This document shows positions 25,939 to 33,366 of a stretch of 64,000 nt of DNA, one piece after another (position 1 is the stretch's first letter; each line of letters opens with the position of its first letter). The stretch is from Flavobacterium sp. ALD4. Its GTDB lineage: Bacteria > Bacteroidota > Bacteroidia > Flavobacteriales > Flavobacteriaceae. The stretch lies in assembly GCF_002836475.1 (NCBI RefSeq), contig NZ_PJBJ01000022.1, forward strand, positions 62,001-126,000, in the 5' to 3' direction. The position numbers were made by a program, and so were the translations under genes. A model generated the notes under the pieces. It worked only from the letters and a program-made list of their open reading frames with translations, was not told where the DNA came from and ran no database searches.

Positions 25939-26315
25939 CGATGTTTTTTTTACCTTGTTCTACTATTTTTTCAGCCATAATTGTAGTGGTATACTGGCTT
26001 AGCAATTTTAGTATACTAATTATAAAAAATAGGTTCTAAAATGATTGTTTCAGTAGTCCTTAATTGTAAATATACCTAAGTTGTTATTATTATTATTATT
26101 ATTATTTGACGAAATTACAATAATAATTTGAAGTGTAAAATGGTATGTGTATTTTTGTTATTTGATAGGCGATTTTTGGGTTTTAAAATGATTTTAAACT
26201 TTTGTTAGATTTCATTAAATAATATTGGGGTTTACTTTACATTCCGTTAATTAGTGCTTTAAGATCCCCATTTTCATCTACTAAAGCATAAAATAAAGCA
26301 CTTAAAATAATAAAA
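25939..26315. other. Divergent intergenic region between tsaC and the kinase gene
   Basis: No open frame. It must carry the promoters of both divergent genes, but no clean TTG / TAnnTTTG pair was found. The main structure is a (TTA)7 microsatellite at 26084-26106. Confidence 0.6.
26084..26106. repeat. TTA trinucleotide microsatellite
   Basis: Seven exact TTA units plus TT lie between two divergent genes, 146 bases from the tsaC start and about 210 from the kinase start. Length change by slippage could alter promoter spacing, but the three-base unit is at some distance from either start. Confidence 0.9.
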
Positions 26316-27080
26316 ATGACCATAAAACTGATGTTTTCTAAAACGGTTCAAAATTCTAGAGAAATCCTTCACTTTATTAAAGAATTCAATTCTGATTTGG
26401 GAACTGTTTTTGGAAATGGAGATAGAAATGTAATCAAGCTGTTTGATTTAGATGGGCAGATAATTAATATCAAATCCTTCAAGGTGCCGAATATAATTAA
26501 TAAAATTGCCTATAAGTATTTTAGGAAATCTAAAGCTAAACGGTCTTATGAGTACGCTACTGTTTTGTTAGAAAAAGGAGTTGGGACGCCACGGCCAATT
26601 GCTTATTTTGAGAATTTTAATGCCGTAGGTTTAAGCGATAGTTATTATGTAAGTGAACACTTAAAATGCGATTTGATGTTTAGAGATCTTATTGAAACTA
26701 AGAACTATCCAGATTTAGAAAATATTTTAAGACAGTTTGCAAGATTTACTTTTAATCTCCACGAAAAAGGTATAGAGTTTTTAGACCATTCGCCTGGGAA
26801 TACATTAATAAAAAAAGAAGCAAATGATCAGTATAGCTTTTATCTTGTTGATTTAAATAGAATGAATTTCCACGATACAATGGACTTCGAGTTGAGGATG
26901 AAAAATTTTAGTCGATTAACCTCGGACAAAGATATGATTACTATAATTAGTAATGAATATGCAAAAAAATCAGAAAAATCAGAAAAAATAATTTGTGATA
27001 AAATATTATATTATACTACACAGTTTCAAGAAGATTTTGCAAAAAAAAGAAGACTAAAAAGAAAGTTGAAATTGTGGTAA
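26316..27080 (+). CDS. Kdo/lipopolysaccharide kinase-like protein
   Basis: A 254-residue kinase-fold protein resembling the KdkA/WaaP/InaA lipopolysaccharide kinases. Visible are IKSFK with a probable ATP-binding Lys (about 53), FLDHSPGNTL (156-164), which has the catalytic Asp with Asn five residues later, and LVDLNR (177-182) with the metal-binding Asp. The family phosphorylates Kdo or heptose of the inner LPS core with ATP on the cytoplasmic side. It opens a locus with three glycosyltransferases, which fits LPS-core assembly. Positive-charge clusters at the C-terminus (KKRRLKRKLK) may help membrane contact. The sugar phosphorylated is inferred only. Confidence 0.82.
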   Translation: MTIKLMFSKTVQNSREILHFIKEFNSDLGTVFGNGDRNVIKLFDLDGQIINIKSFKVPNIINKIAYKYFRKSKAKRSYEYATVLLEKGVGTPRPIAYFENFNAVGLSDSYYVSEHLKCDLMFRDLIETKNYPDLENILRQFARFTFNLHEKGIEFLDHSPGNTLIKKEANDQYSFYLVDLNRMNFHDTMDFELRMKNFSRLTSDKDMITIISNEYAKKSEKSEKIICDKILYYTTQFQEDFAKKRRLKRKLKLW

Positions 27081-27099
27081 AATCTATTTTATGTAGAGG

Positions 27100-28056
27100 C
27101 TAAATAATTTCCTTAAAAACAGTTTTTACCCATGATTCTAATGTGTATTTGTTGTAAATTTCTTTAGGGACAGGTATGTATTCTGTTTCTAAAAAATGAT
27201 TTGGAATAATTGGATTTTCATTATTAATAATTAATATATTTTGAGGGTTGTAAAAATCATAATTAGTTATATTAGGATTATTTGTTATGATTTTTTTACT
27301 TAATCCCATTGCCTCAAAAATTCTAAATGTTAGTCCTTTGTGCTTGTCTATAACTCCTAAATCTAGCATGCATAGCGATTCCTGAATATAGTTATGTACA
27401 ATTTCTAAAGATATTGGTTGTGTGATTATATCTATTAATCCTTTGTTTTTCTTTCCTCCTTTTTTTTTAACAATAATCTTAAAAGATATTTTTCGTTGTT
27501 TTAAATTAGTTCCTATTTTTAATAATAAGATATAACGTTTTTTGTCATAACTAGTAATGTTAAATACATTATATGTTTTGTTGTATTTCAATAATGGTTT
27601 TGTGTTTTGTTCATAAATAAAATTTGTAATAAATTTTAATTTATATTTTATGCAATCATTGGGTTCGAAACTGAATATTTCATCAAAAAGGGGGATAGTT
27701 TTAATTTTTTGCGGAAAACGCTCAATACCATCAAAAAAATAAGATTTGAATATCGTAGATTTTATTTTTAGCTCTTTTAAATAAGTATTTGTGAATAAAT
27801 CTGGACGAATAACTAAAGTACAGTCATATAATTGATCTCCGATTATGGTATTGATATATTTTTTGCGATAATCGAATTTTACATCTCTTGAAATTTTTTT
27901 TAAGAAAAAATTTTTAATTTTAATTTTTAAGTTTGGATACTTGAAAGTAGGTATGTGTATATCGGTGATCTCAAGGTTTTGGTTTTTTCTAAGCTCTTCA
28001 GCAACTTTTGCTATGTAGCCCATGTACTCAGGTGCAATAATTAATACCTTTTTCAT
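27100..28056 (-). CDS. Glycosyltransferase-like protein (LPS/core type)
   Basis: A 318-residue protein starting MKKVLIIAPEYMGYIAKVAEEL, the Rossmann start of a GT-B glycosyltransferase. Near the C-terminus GLTFRIFEAMGLSKKIITNN matches the donor-binding E-x7-E-like segment of LPS core glycosyltransferases of the CgeB/Eps type. The middle part is very Lys/Ile/Phe-rich and AT-rich. No signal peptide; cytoplasmic. It is convergent with the Kdo-kinase-like gene (20 bases between stops) and divergent from the GT2 gene, consistent with a shared LPS-core role. Donor and acceptor sugars unknown. Confidence 0.72.
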   Translation of the reverse strand: MKKVLIIAPEYMGYIAKVAEELRKNQNLEITDIHIPTFKYPNLKIKIKNFFLKKISRDVKFDYRKKYINTIIGDQLYDCTLVIRPDLFTNTYLKELKIKSTIFKSYFFDGIERFPQKIKTIPLFDEIFSFEPNDCIKYKLKFITNFIYEQNTKPLLKYNKTYNVFNITSYDKKRYILLLKIGTNLKQRKISFKIIVKKKGGKKNKGLIDIITQPISLEIVHNYIQESLCMLDLGVIDKHKGLTFRIFEAMGLSKKIITNNPNITNYDFYNPQNILIINNENPIIPNHFLETEYIPVPKEIYNKYTLESWVKTVFKEII

Positions 28057-28156
28057 TGTTCTTTGAGCTTTATTTGCAATAATACATAATTTACCAGTTT
28101 GTTAAACAGTATTAATTAATTAATTACATTTTAAGTTATAATGTGCGGATTTTTAA

Positions 28157-28189
28157 TTGCGTTAGTTTTATTTATATGTTATACTTTTG
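28157..28189 (+). promoter_or_regulatory. Promoter of the GT2 glycosyltransferase gene
   Basis: A TTG at 28157-28159 and TACTTTTG at 28182-28189, 22 bases apart, match the Bacteroidota -33 and -7 elements. The ATG follows 22 bases after the -7 box. Confidence 0.6.
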
Positions 28190-28211
28190 TGGTCAATAAA
28201 TACAGTATAAA

Positions 28212-28976
28212 ATGAAAATCAGTGGTCTCGTTGTAACTTTTAATGAAGGAAAAAATATTGGTAAGTGTATTGATGCTTTGCTAAAAGTGTGTGATGAAGT
28301 AATAGTTGTAGACTCGCTGAGTAATGATAAGACGGTAGAAATCGCAAGAAATAGAGGCGCAATTGTTGTCTCTCAAACGTATTTGGGAGACGGTCCGCAG
28401 CGTTTTTTTGGGTTAGATTATTGTAGAAATGATTGGATTTTGAATCTTGATGCTGATGAGTTTTTGGATTTCGACGCAGTTGATTTTATTAAGAAAGGAA
28501 CTTTTTTTACAGATTCTTTTGATGCTTATAGTTTTAGAGTAAAAAATTTTTTACAAGGCAAGTTAATAAATTTTGCAGGTTGGTATCCGGATTCAAAAAT
28601 AAGATTTTTTAATAAAGAAACAGCTAAGCCTTCAAGAGATGTTGTTCATCAAAGGATTATTTGTATGAATTTAAAAAAATTGAATTCACATATTTTACAT
28701 TATGGTAGTAATTCCTTTTTACAAATTATTTCCAAGAAAAATCAATATGCAGAGTGGAATGCAAAACAACTATTTGATAACGGAAAACGAGTTAAATTTT
28801 ATAAGCCTATTTTAAATGGGATTGTTTCTTTTGTAAGGTGTTATTTTTTTAAAAGCGGGATTATAAATGGAATTGATGGTTTAACTTTTTCATTAATTCA
28901 AGGATTTTTTTCTTACATGAAATATGCAAATTTAATACAAATCCAGAAAGAATATTTTAATAAGAAGTTATCTTAG
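28212..28976 (+). CDS. Family 2 glycosyltransferase (WaaE/KdtX-like)
   Basis: A 254-residue GT-A enzyme with ISGLVVTFNEGKNIGKCIDA at the N-terminus, VIVVDSLSNDKTVEIA (nucleotide-binding Asp), and NLDADEFLDF (DxD metal site at about residue 78). The layout matches the WaaE / KdtX subfamily that adds a sugar to inner-core heptose or Kdo of LPS. A hydrophobic segment near residues 205-235 may dock it on the membrane. It is the only plus-strand gene between two minus-strand glycosyltransferase genes, and its stop overlaps that of the GT4 gene by 9 bases. The sugar transferred is unknown. Confidence 0.87.
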   Translation: MKISGLVVTFNEGKNIGKCIDALLKVCDEVIVVDSLSNDKTVEIARNRGAIVVSQTYLGDGPQRFFGLDYCRNDWILNLDADEFLDFDAVDFIKKGTFFTDSFDAYSFRVKNFLQGKLINFAGWYPDSKIRFFNKETAKPSRDVVHQRIICMNLKKLNSHILHYGSNSFLQIISKKNQYAEWNAKQLFDNGKRVKFYKPILNGIVSFVRCYFFKSGIINGIDGLTFSLIQGFFSYMKYANLIQIQKEYFNKKLS

Positions 28977-30086
28977 TATATTAGAGTAAGTTAAAAACCA
29001 ATTTTTAGCAATAACATCATCATTAAATTTTTGAACGAATGTAAAGCCCTTTTCAATCATGTCAGTTCTCAAACTTTCGTTTTCGAGCAATAATTTTATT
29101 TTCTCTTTCAATTCATTACTGTCGTTAGGATCAATATATAAACTATTAGGTCCTCCGGCTTCTGGAAATACGCCAAATTTTGTAGTAATAACTGGGACTT
29201 TAGAGTATAATGCTTCTATAATAGGTATTCCAAAACCTTCAAAAATGGAAGGGTATATAAAGAGGGTAGCTAACTGATAAGTTATAGCTAATTCTTTACT
29301 TGTCAAACCTTTTAGAAATAACACTTTATTTTTTAAATTATGATCTTCTATGTAATCTCTTATTTTTTTTGAATAACTAGTTTCTTTACCAATAAGTACA
29401 AGTGTAGTATCGATGTCTTTTATTGACTTTACTATTGTCAAAGCATTTTTGCGTTCTTCAATTGTACCTACGTTCAATATGAATTTTGCTGGAAGATTGT
29501 AACGTTTTATTACTTCTTTCTTTTCAAGGTTAGTATAACTATCCTTAAAAACAGAATGGCATCCTTGATAGATTACCTCTACTTTACTAGGTTCAACTTT
29601 TAAGTATGTAATAATATCATCCTTGGTTTGTTGACTAATAGCAATTATTTTGTCAGCTGCTTGTGCTGCTTTCTTAAATTTAAAATAGTAAACTTTGCGA
29701 TCAAAAAAAGAGTACAGTTTAGGATAGCGCATAAAGATCAAGTCATGTATTGTAACAATACTCTTAATATGTTTTTTTTTCAATCCAACGGGAAGCTCCC
29801 CAGATAAGCCATGAAATAGAGTGATGTTGTCTCTTTTTAGATCATCCACAATTCCTTTTTGACGCCAATAATTCTTGAATTTTTTGGTGAACTTCGTACT
29901 AGGTAGTTTTTCAAAAACGTTGCTGTTATTTGCTTCAAAAAGGATTTGATCGGATGTTTTTGGATTATATAAAAAATAAGAATTATTTGAATAATGATGG
30001 CTTAGAATACGTATTATATCACGACTATAATTGCCAAGTCCTGTCTTATTGTGGAAAATTCGTTTCGCTTCGTATCCTATATTCAT
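28968..30086 (-). CDS. Family 4 glycosyltransferase
   Basis: A 372-residue GT-B enzyme: MNIGYEAKRIFHNKTGLGNY (acceptor side, with the sugar-loop NKTGLG), SIVTIHDLIFMRYPKL, FILNVGTIEERKNALTIVKS (start of the donor domain) and PSIFEGFGIPIIEALYSKVP (the E-x7-E catalytic motif). It fits mannosyltransferase-like GT4 proteins of cell-surface polysaccharide loci. It is the last member of the LPS-core cluster; dapD lies 33 bases upstream on the same strand and may share its transcript. Acceptor and donor unknown. Confidence 0.9.
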   Translation of the reverse strand: MNIGYEAKRIFHNKTGLGNYSRDIIRILSHHYSNNSYFLYNPKTSDQILFEANNSNVFEKLPSTKFTKKFKNYWRQKGIVDDLKRDNITLFHGLSGELPVGLKKKHIKSIVTIHDLIFMRYPKLYSFFDRKVYYFKFKKAAQAADKIIAISQQTKDDIITYLKVEPSKVEVIYQGCHSVFKDSYTNLEKKEVIKRYNLPAKFILNVGTIEERKNALTIVKSIKDIDTTLVLIGKETSYSKKIRDYIEDHNLKNKVLFLKGLTSKELAITYQLATLFIYPSIFEGFGIPIIEALYSKVPVITTKFGVFPEAGGPNSLYIDPNDSNELKEKIKLLLENESLRTDMIEKGFTFVQKFNDDVIAKNWFLTYSNILR

Positions 30087-30119
30087 TTAATTGTATTAAT
30101 TATTTTACGAATTCTAATA

Positions 30120-30935
30120 TTAAACCGCCACATCATATTCTCTAAGCGCATTGTTTAAAGATGTTTTTAAATCTGTTGATGGTTTACGTTTACCAATGAT
30201 TAAAGCGCAGGGTACTTGAAAATCTCCTGCTGGAAATTTTTTAGTGTAACTTCCAGGAATCACTACGGAACGTGCAGGAACAAATCCTTTCATTTCAACA
30301 GGAGTTTCACCGGTAACGTCAATAATTTTTGTAGATGCAGTCAAACAAACATTCGCACCAAGAACCGCTTCTTTCCCAACATGAACGCCTTCAACAACAA
30401 TACAACGGGAACCAATAAAAGCACCGTCTTCAATAATTACGGGAGCAGCTTGTAAAGGTTCAAGAACACCACCAATACCTACGCCACCACTTAAATGGAC
30501 GTTTTTACCAATCTGGGCACAACTTCCCACGGTTGCCCATGTGTCGACCATAGTTCCTTCATCTACATAAGCGCCTATGTTTACATAACTTGGCATCATA
30601 ATTACACCACTTGAAATATAAGCACCATAACGGGCAATTGCACCAGGCACTACGCGAATTCCTTTTTCGGCATAATCTCTTTTCAATAACATTTTATCAT
30701 GGTATTCGAAAATACCAGCTTCTAATGTCTCCATTTTTTGGATAGGAAAATACATAACAACTGCTTTCTTAACCCACTCGTTTACCTGCCATGCGTCTCC
30801 TTTTGGTTCAGCAACTCGTAATTTACCTGCATCTAACAATTCTATGACCTCTCTGATGGCTTTTGTCGTCGTTTCTTCTTGTAACAAAGCTCTGTTTTCC
30901 CAGGCTTGTTCTATAATTGTTTGTAATGGATTCAT
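30120..30935 (-). CDS. dapD: Tetrahydrodipicolinate N-succinyltransferase
   Basis: A 271-residue left-handed beta-helix acyltransferase. Family marks are MVDTWATVGSCAQIGKNVHL, GVGIGGVLEPLQAAPVIIED and FVPARSVVIPGSY. The enzyme makes N-succinyl-2-amino-6-ketopimelate from tetrahydrodipicolinate and succinyl-CoA, a step of lysine and meso-diaminopimelate synthesis and thus of peptidoglycan supply. Length is that of standard DapD. A good TTTG-N17-TATCTTTG promoter lies just upstream at 30953-30981, with the -7 box 17 bases before the ATG. Confidence 0.95.
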   Translation of the reverse strand: MNPLQTIIEQAWENRALLQEETTTKAIREVIELLDAGKLRVAEPKGDAWQVNEWVKKAVVMYFPIQKMETLEAGIFEYHDKMLLKRDYAEKGIRVVPGAIARYGAYISSGVIMMPSYVNIGAYVDEGTMVDTWATVGSCAQIGKNVHLSGGVGIGGVLEPLQAAPVIIEDGAFIGSRCIVVEGVHVGKEAVLGANVCLTASTKIIDVTGETPVEMKGFVPARSVVIPGSYTKKFPAGDFQVPCALIIGKRKPSTDLKTSLNNALREYDVAV

Positions 30936-30952
30936 CTGTGATAATTTTTAAA

Positions 30953-30981
30953 CAAAGATATGTTTTTAAAGCAAAAACAAA
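30953..30981 (-). promoter_or_regulatory. Promoter of dapD
   Basis: On the minus strand TTTG (30981-30978) and TATCTTTG (30960-30953) are separated by 17 bases, matching the flavobacterial -33/-7 pair. The dapD ATG is at 30935. Confidence 0.7.
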
Positions 30982-31264
30982 AACTCAATTTAATTTGAAA
31001 ATGTTACAAAAATCTCGAAGTGTTGCTGGATATTGGGGGCTTGTTTTTCAATAGATCATAAATATTAGTTTTACGTTATTGTGATCGTATCAAATTTGGT
31101 GTAGTCTAGGGTATCCAGCCATAGTGTTAGTTAAGCCCCATTATATTTTAAAAAAGAGTACGAAGCTTTTGAATTTGATTCTTCATGAAATAGAAGGGCC
31201 TTGAGAAAAAGAGATAAGAGCATAAGATTTCCTTTGTTGCTGAGAAACGGAAAATTAAAATAGT

Positions 31265-31272
31265 TATCTTTG
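31265..31272 (+). promoter_or_regulatory. -7 element of ruvX
   Basis: The sequence tatctttg fits TAnnTTTG and lies 13 bases before the ruvX ATG at 31286. TTG triplets occur about 25 bases upstream, longer than the usual spacing. The rest of 30982-31264 shows no gene or hairpin I can support. Confidence 0.6.
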
Positions 31273-31285
31273 AAAAAAATTAAAA

Positions 31286-31702
31286 ATGCCTAGAGTACTT
31301 GCCATAGATTACGGCCAAAAACGCACCGGTCTTGCCGTTACAGATGAAATGCAAATTATTGCCTCTGGATTAACAACCATTCCGAGTGCAACTGCCATCG
31401 CCTTTTTAAAAGATTATTTCTTTAAGGAGAAGGTAGAAGTCGTGCTTATTGGTGAGCCTAAACAAATGAATGGGCAGCCCTCAGAAAGTGCTTCCATGAT
31501 AAAAGGGTTTGTGACCCATTTTAGCAATCATTTTCCAGATATGAAAGTGATTCGGGTCGATGAGCGTTTCACTTCAAAAATGGCAGTTCAATCTATGCTT
31601 GATAGCAGATTGAAAAAAAAACAACGACAAAATAAGGCGTTAATCGATGAGATTTCGGCTACGATTATGCTTCAGGATTATTTGAATCGAAAAATGTTTT
31701 AA
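31286..31702 (+). CDS. ruvX: Holliday junction resolvase-like nuclease RuvX/YqgF
   Basis: A 138-residue RNase H-fold protein: LAIDYGQKRTGLAVTD at the N-terminus holds the first catalytic Asp, VVLIGEPKQMNGQ the middle motif, VDERFTSKMA the Glu motif, and ALIDEISATIMLQDYL the final Asp helix. YqgF proteins act in 16S rRNA 5' processing and have been annotated as putative Holliday junction resolvases. Length and motifs are typical. It is followed 120 bases later by mqo, which has its own promoter box. Confidence 0.93.
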   Translation: MPRVLAIDYGQKRTGLAVTDEMQIIASGLTTIPSATAIAFLKDYFFKEKVEVVLIGEPKQMNGQPSESASMIKGFVTHFSNHFPDMKVIRVDERFTSKMAVQSMLDSRLKKKQRQNKALIDEISATIMLQDYLNRKMF

Positions 31703-31797
31703 ACAGTGATTTTTAAGATGGTAAACTAAGCTAAAACGTTTTCGTAATTTATAACTTTTCTCTCTTAATTTATGGTTTTTTTTGCAATTTTAAAAAG

Positions 31798-31805
31798 TAC
31801 CTTTG
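31798..31805 (+). promoter_or_regulatory. -7 element of mqo
   Basis: The sequence tacctttg matches TAnnTTTG, with TTTG at 31781-31784 upstream at a shorter than usual spacing of 13. It lies 18 bases before the ATG at 31824 and overlaps the TTG at 31803, which excludes that TTG as a start. Confidence 0.6.
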
Positions 31806-31823
31806 TGCTTTAATATTTTTGCT

Positions 31824-33320
31824 ATGCCCGATACAACAATTCGTTCAAATACTGAAGTAGTACTTATAGGTGCTGGAATCATGAGTGCTACTCTTGGATT
31901 AATTCTGAAAGAACTTCAACCCGATATAAAAATTGAGATTTTCGAAAGATTAGATAGGGCAGCTGCCGAGAGTTCTGATGCATGGAATAATGCAGGAACA
32001 GGTCATTCTGCTTTTTGTGAGCTCAATTATACTCCTGAAAGTGAGGATGGAACTATTGATCCAAAGAAAGCGATTAGTATCGCTGAATCTTTTGAAGTTT
32101 CGAGACAGTTCTGGTCTTATTTAGTAGAACAAAAAAAGATTTCTTCTCCGGAAGAATTTATCAAAAGTATTCCGCATCTCAGCTTTGTTTGGGGTGATAA
32201 AAATGTAGAATACCTAAAGAAAAGATTTGAAGCCTTACAAAAAAACCAACTTTTTAAGGATATGGTTTTTAGTACTGATTTGGCTCAATTGAAAGAGTGG
32301 ATGCCGCTAGTGATGGAAGGCAGAGATGAATCAATAAAAGTAGCTGCAACTTCTATGGCTATCGGTACTGATGTGAATTTTGGAGAATTAACTAGAAGTA
32401 TGTTCAATCACTTGAGTGAGCTTGAAGGTGTCTCTCTACATTTCAATCATGAGGTTCAAACCCTAAAACAAAGAAAAGATAAGACGTGGCGGATTAAAAT
32501 TACTGATTTGGCTACAGGCCAAAAAAGAAAAGTCTACACTAAGTTTGTATTTATAGGTGCTGGTGGTGGTTCACTGCCGTTATTAGAAAAAGCAGATGTT
32601 CCAGAAGGAAAAGGTTTTGGCGGTTTTCCCGTAAGCGGTCAATGGCTCAAATGTATTAATCCGGACGTTATTGCACAGCACCAATCAAAAGTATACGGTA
32701 AAGCTAGTGTGGGAGCACCGCCTATGTCGGTTCCACACATAGATTCAAGAATGATCAATGGAGAAAAGCAGCTGTTATTTGGCCCATTTGCTGGTTTTTC
32801 AACTCGATTTTTAAAAAACGGATCTTACTCAGACTTGCCTTTATCAATAAAAATAGACAATATTTTTCCGATGTTGTCAGCAGGAATAAAAAATATACCG
32901 TTGACTAAATATTTGATACAGCAAGTACGTCAATCACCGAAAGATAGAATTGATGCACTTAGGGAATATGTACCGAGTGCTACGTCTAAGGATTGGGTAA
33001 TTGAAAGAGCGGGTCAACGTGTGCAGGTTATTAAAAAAGATAAAAAAGAAGGTGGGATACTTGAATTTGGCACTGAGGTAATCACCACCGCTGACGGATC
33101 ATTATCCGTTTTACTTGGAGCTTCACCAGGTGCCTCTACGGCAGTATCGATTATGATAGACGTAGTGGGAAGATGTTTTAAGGAGGAGTTAGCTTCACCT
33201 GAATGGCAGGAAAAAATTAAAAAAATGATTCCATCACATGGTCAGGACTTAAATGATAATCCGGCGCTCTCAGACGAAATTAGAAAAAATACCGCTACAG
33301 TATTAAAATTGAATAATTAA
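31824..33320 (+). CDS. mqo: Malate:quinone oxidoreductase
   Basis: A 498-residue FAD enzyme. The ATG at 31824 (MPDTTIRSNTEVVLIGAGIM) is used because the further upstream TTG falls inside the promoter box. Markers: dinucleotide-binding IGAGIMSATLG, the conserved WNNAGTGHSAFCELNYTP, GTDVNFGELTRSMF and FVFIGAGGGSLPLLEKA. It oxidises malate to oxaloacetate and passes electrons to the quinone pool at the inner membrane, replacing or supplementing NAD-dependent malate dehydrogenase in the TCA cycle. A shared hairpin with the convergent FUSC gene ends it. Confidence 0.95.
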   Translation: MPDTTIRSNTEVVLIGAGIMSATLGLILKELQPDIKIEIFERLDRAAAESSDAWNNAGTGHSAFCELNYTPESEDGTIDPKKAISIAESFEVSRQFWSYLVEQKKISSPEEFIKSIPHLSFVWGDKNVEYLKKRFEALQKNQLFKDMVFSTDLAQLKEWMPLVMEGRDESIKVAATSMAIGTDVNFGELTRSMFNHLSELEGVSLHFNHEVQTLKQRKDKTWRIKITDLATGQKRKVYTKFVFIGAGGGSLPLLEKADVPEGKGFGGFPVSGQWLKCINPDVIAQHQSKVYGKASVGAPPMSVPHIDSRMINGEKQLLFGPFAGFSTRFLKNGSYSDLPLSIKIDNIFPMLSAGIKNIPLTKYLIQQVRQSPKDRIDALREYVPSATSKDWVIERAGQRVQVIKKDKKEGGILEFGTEVITTADGSLSVLLGASPGASTAVSIMIDVVGRCFKEELASPEWQEKIKKMIPSHGQDLNDNPALSDEIRKNTATVLKLNN

Positions 33321-33330
33321 ATTTTTATAA

Positions 33331-33366
33331 AATGAACTCTAATGATTTATTAGAGTTCATTTTTTG
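33331..33366. terminator. Bidirectional terminator between mqo and the FUSC gene
   Basis: Arms aatgaactctaa and ttagagttcatt enclose a short loop and are followed by six T. The stop codon of the minus-strand FUSC gene (33350) lies inside the hairpin. Confidence 0.85.
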
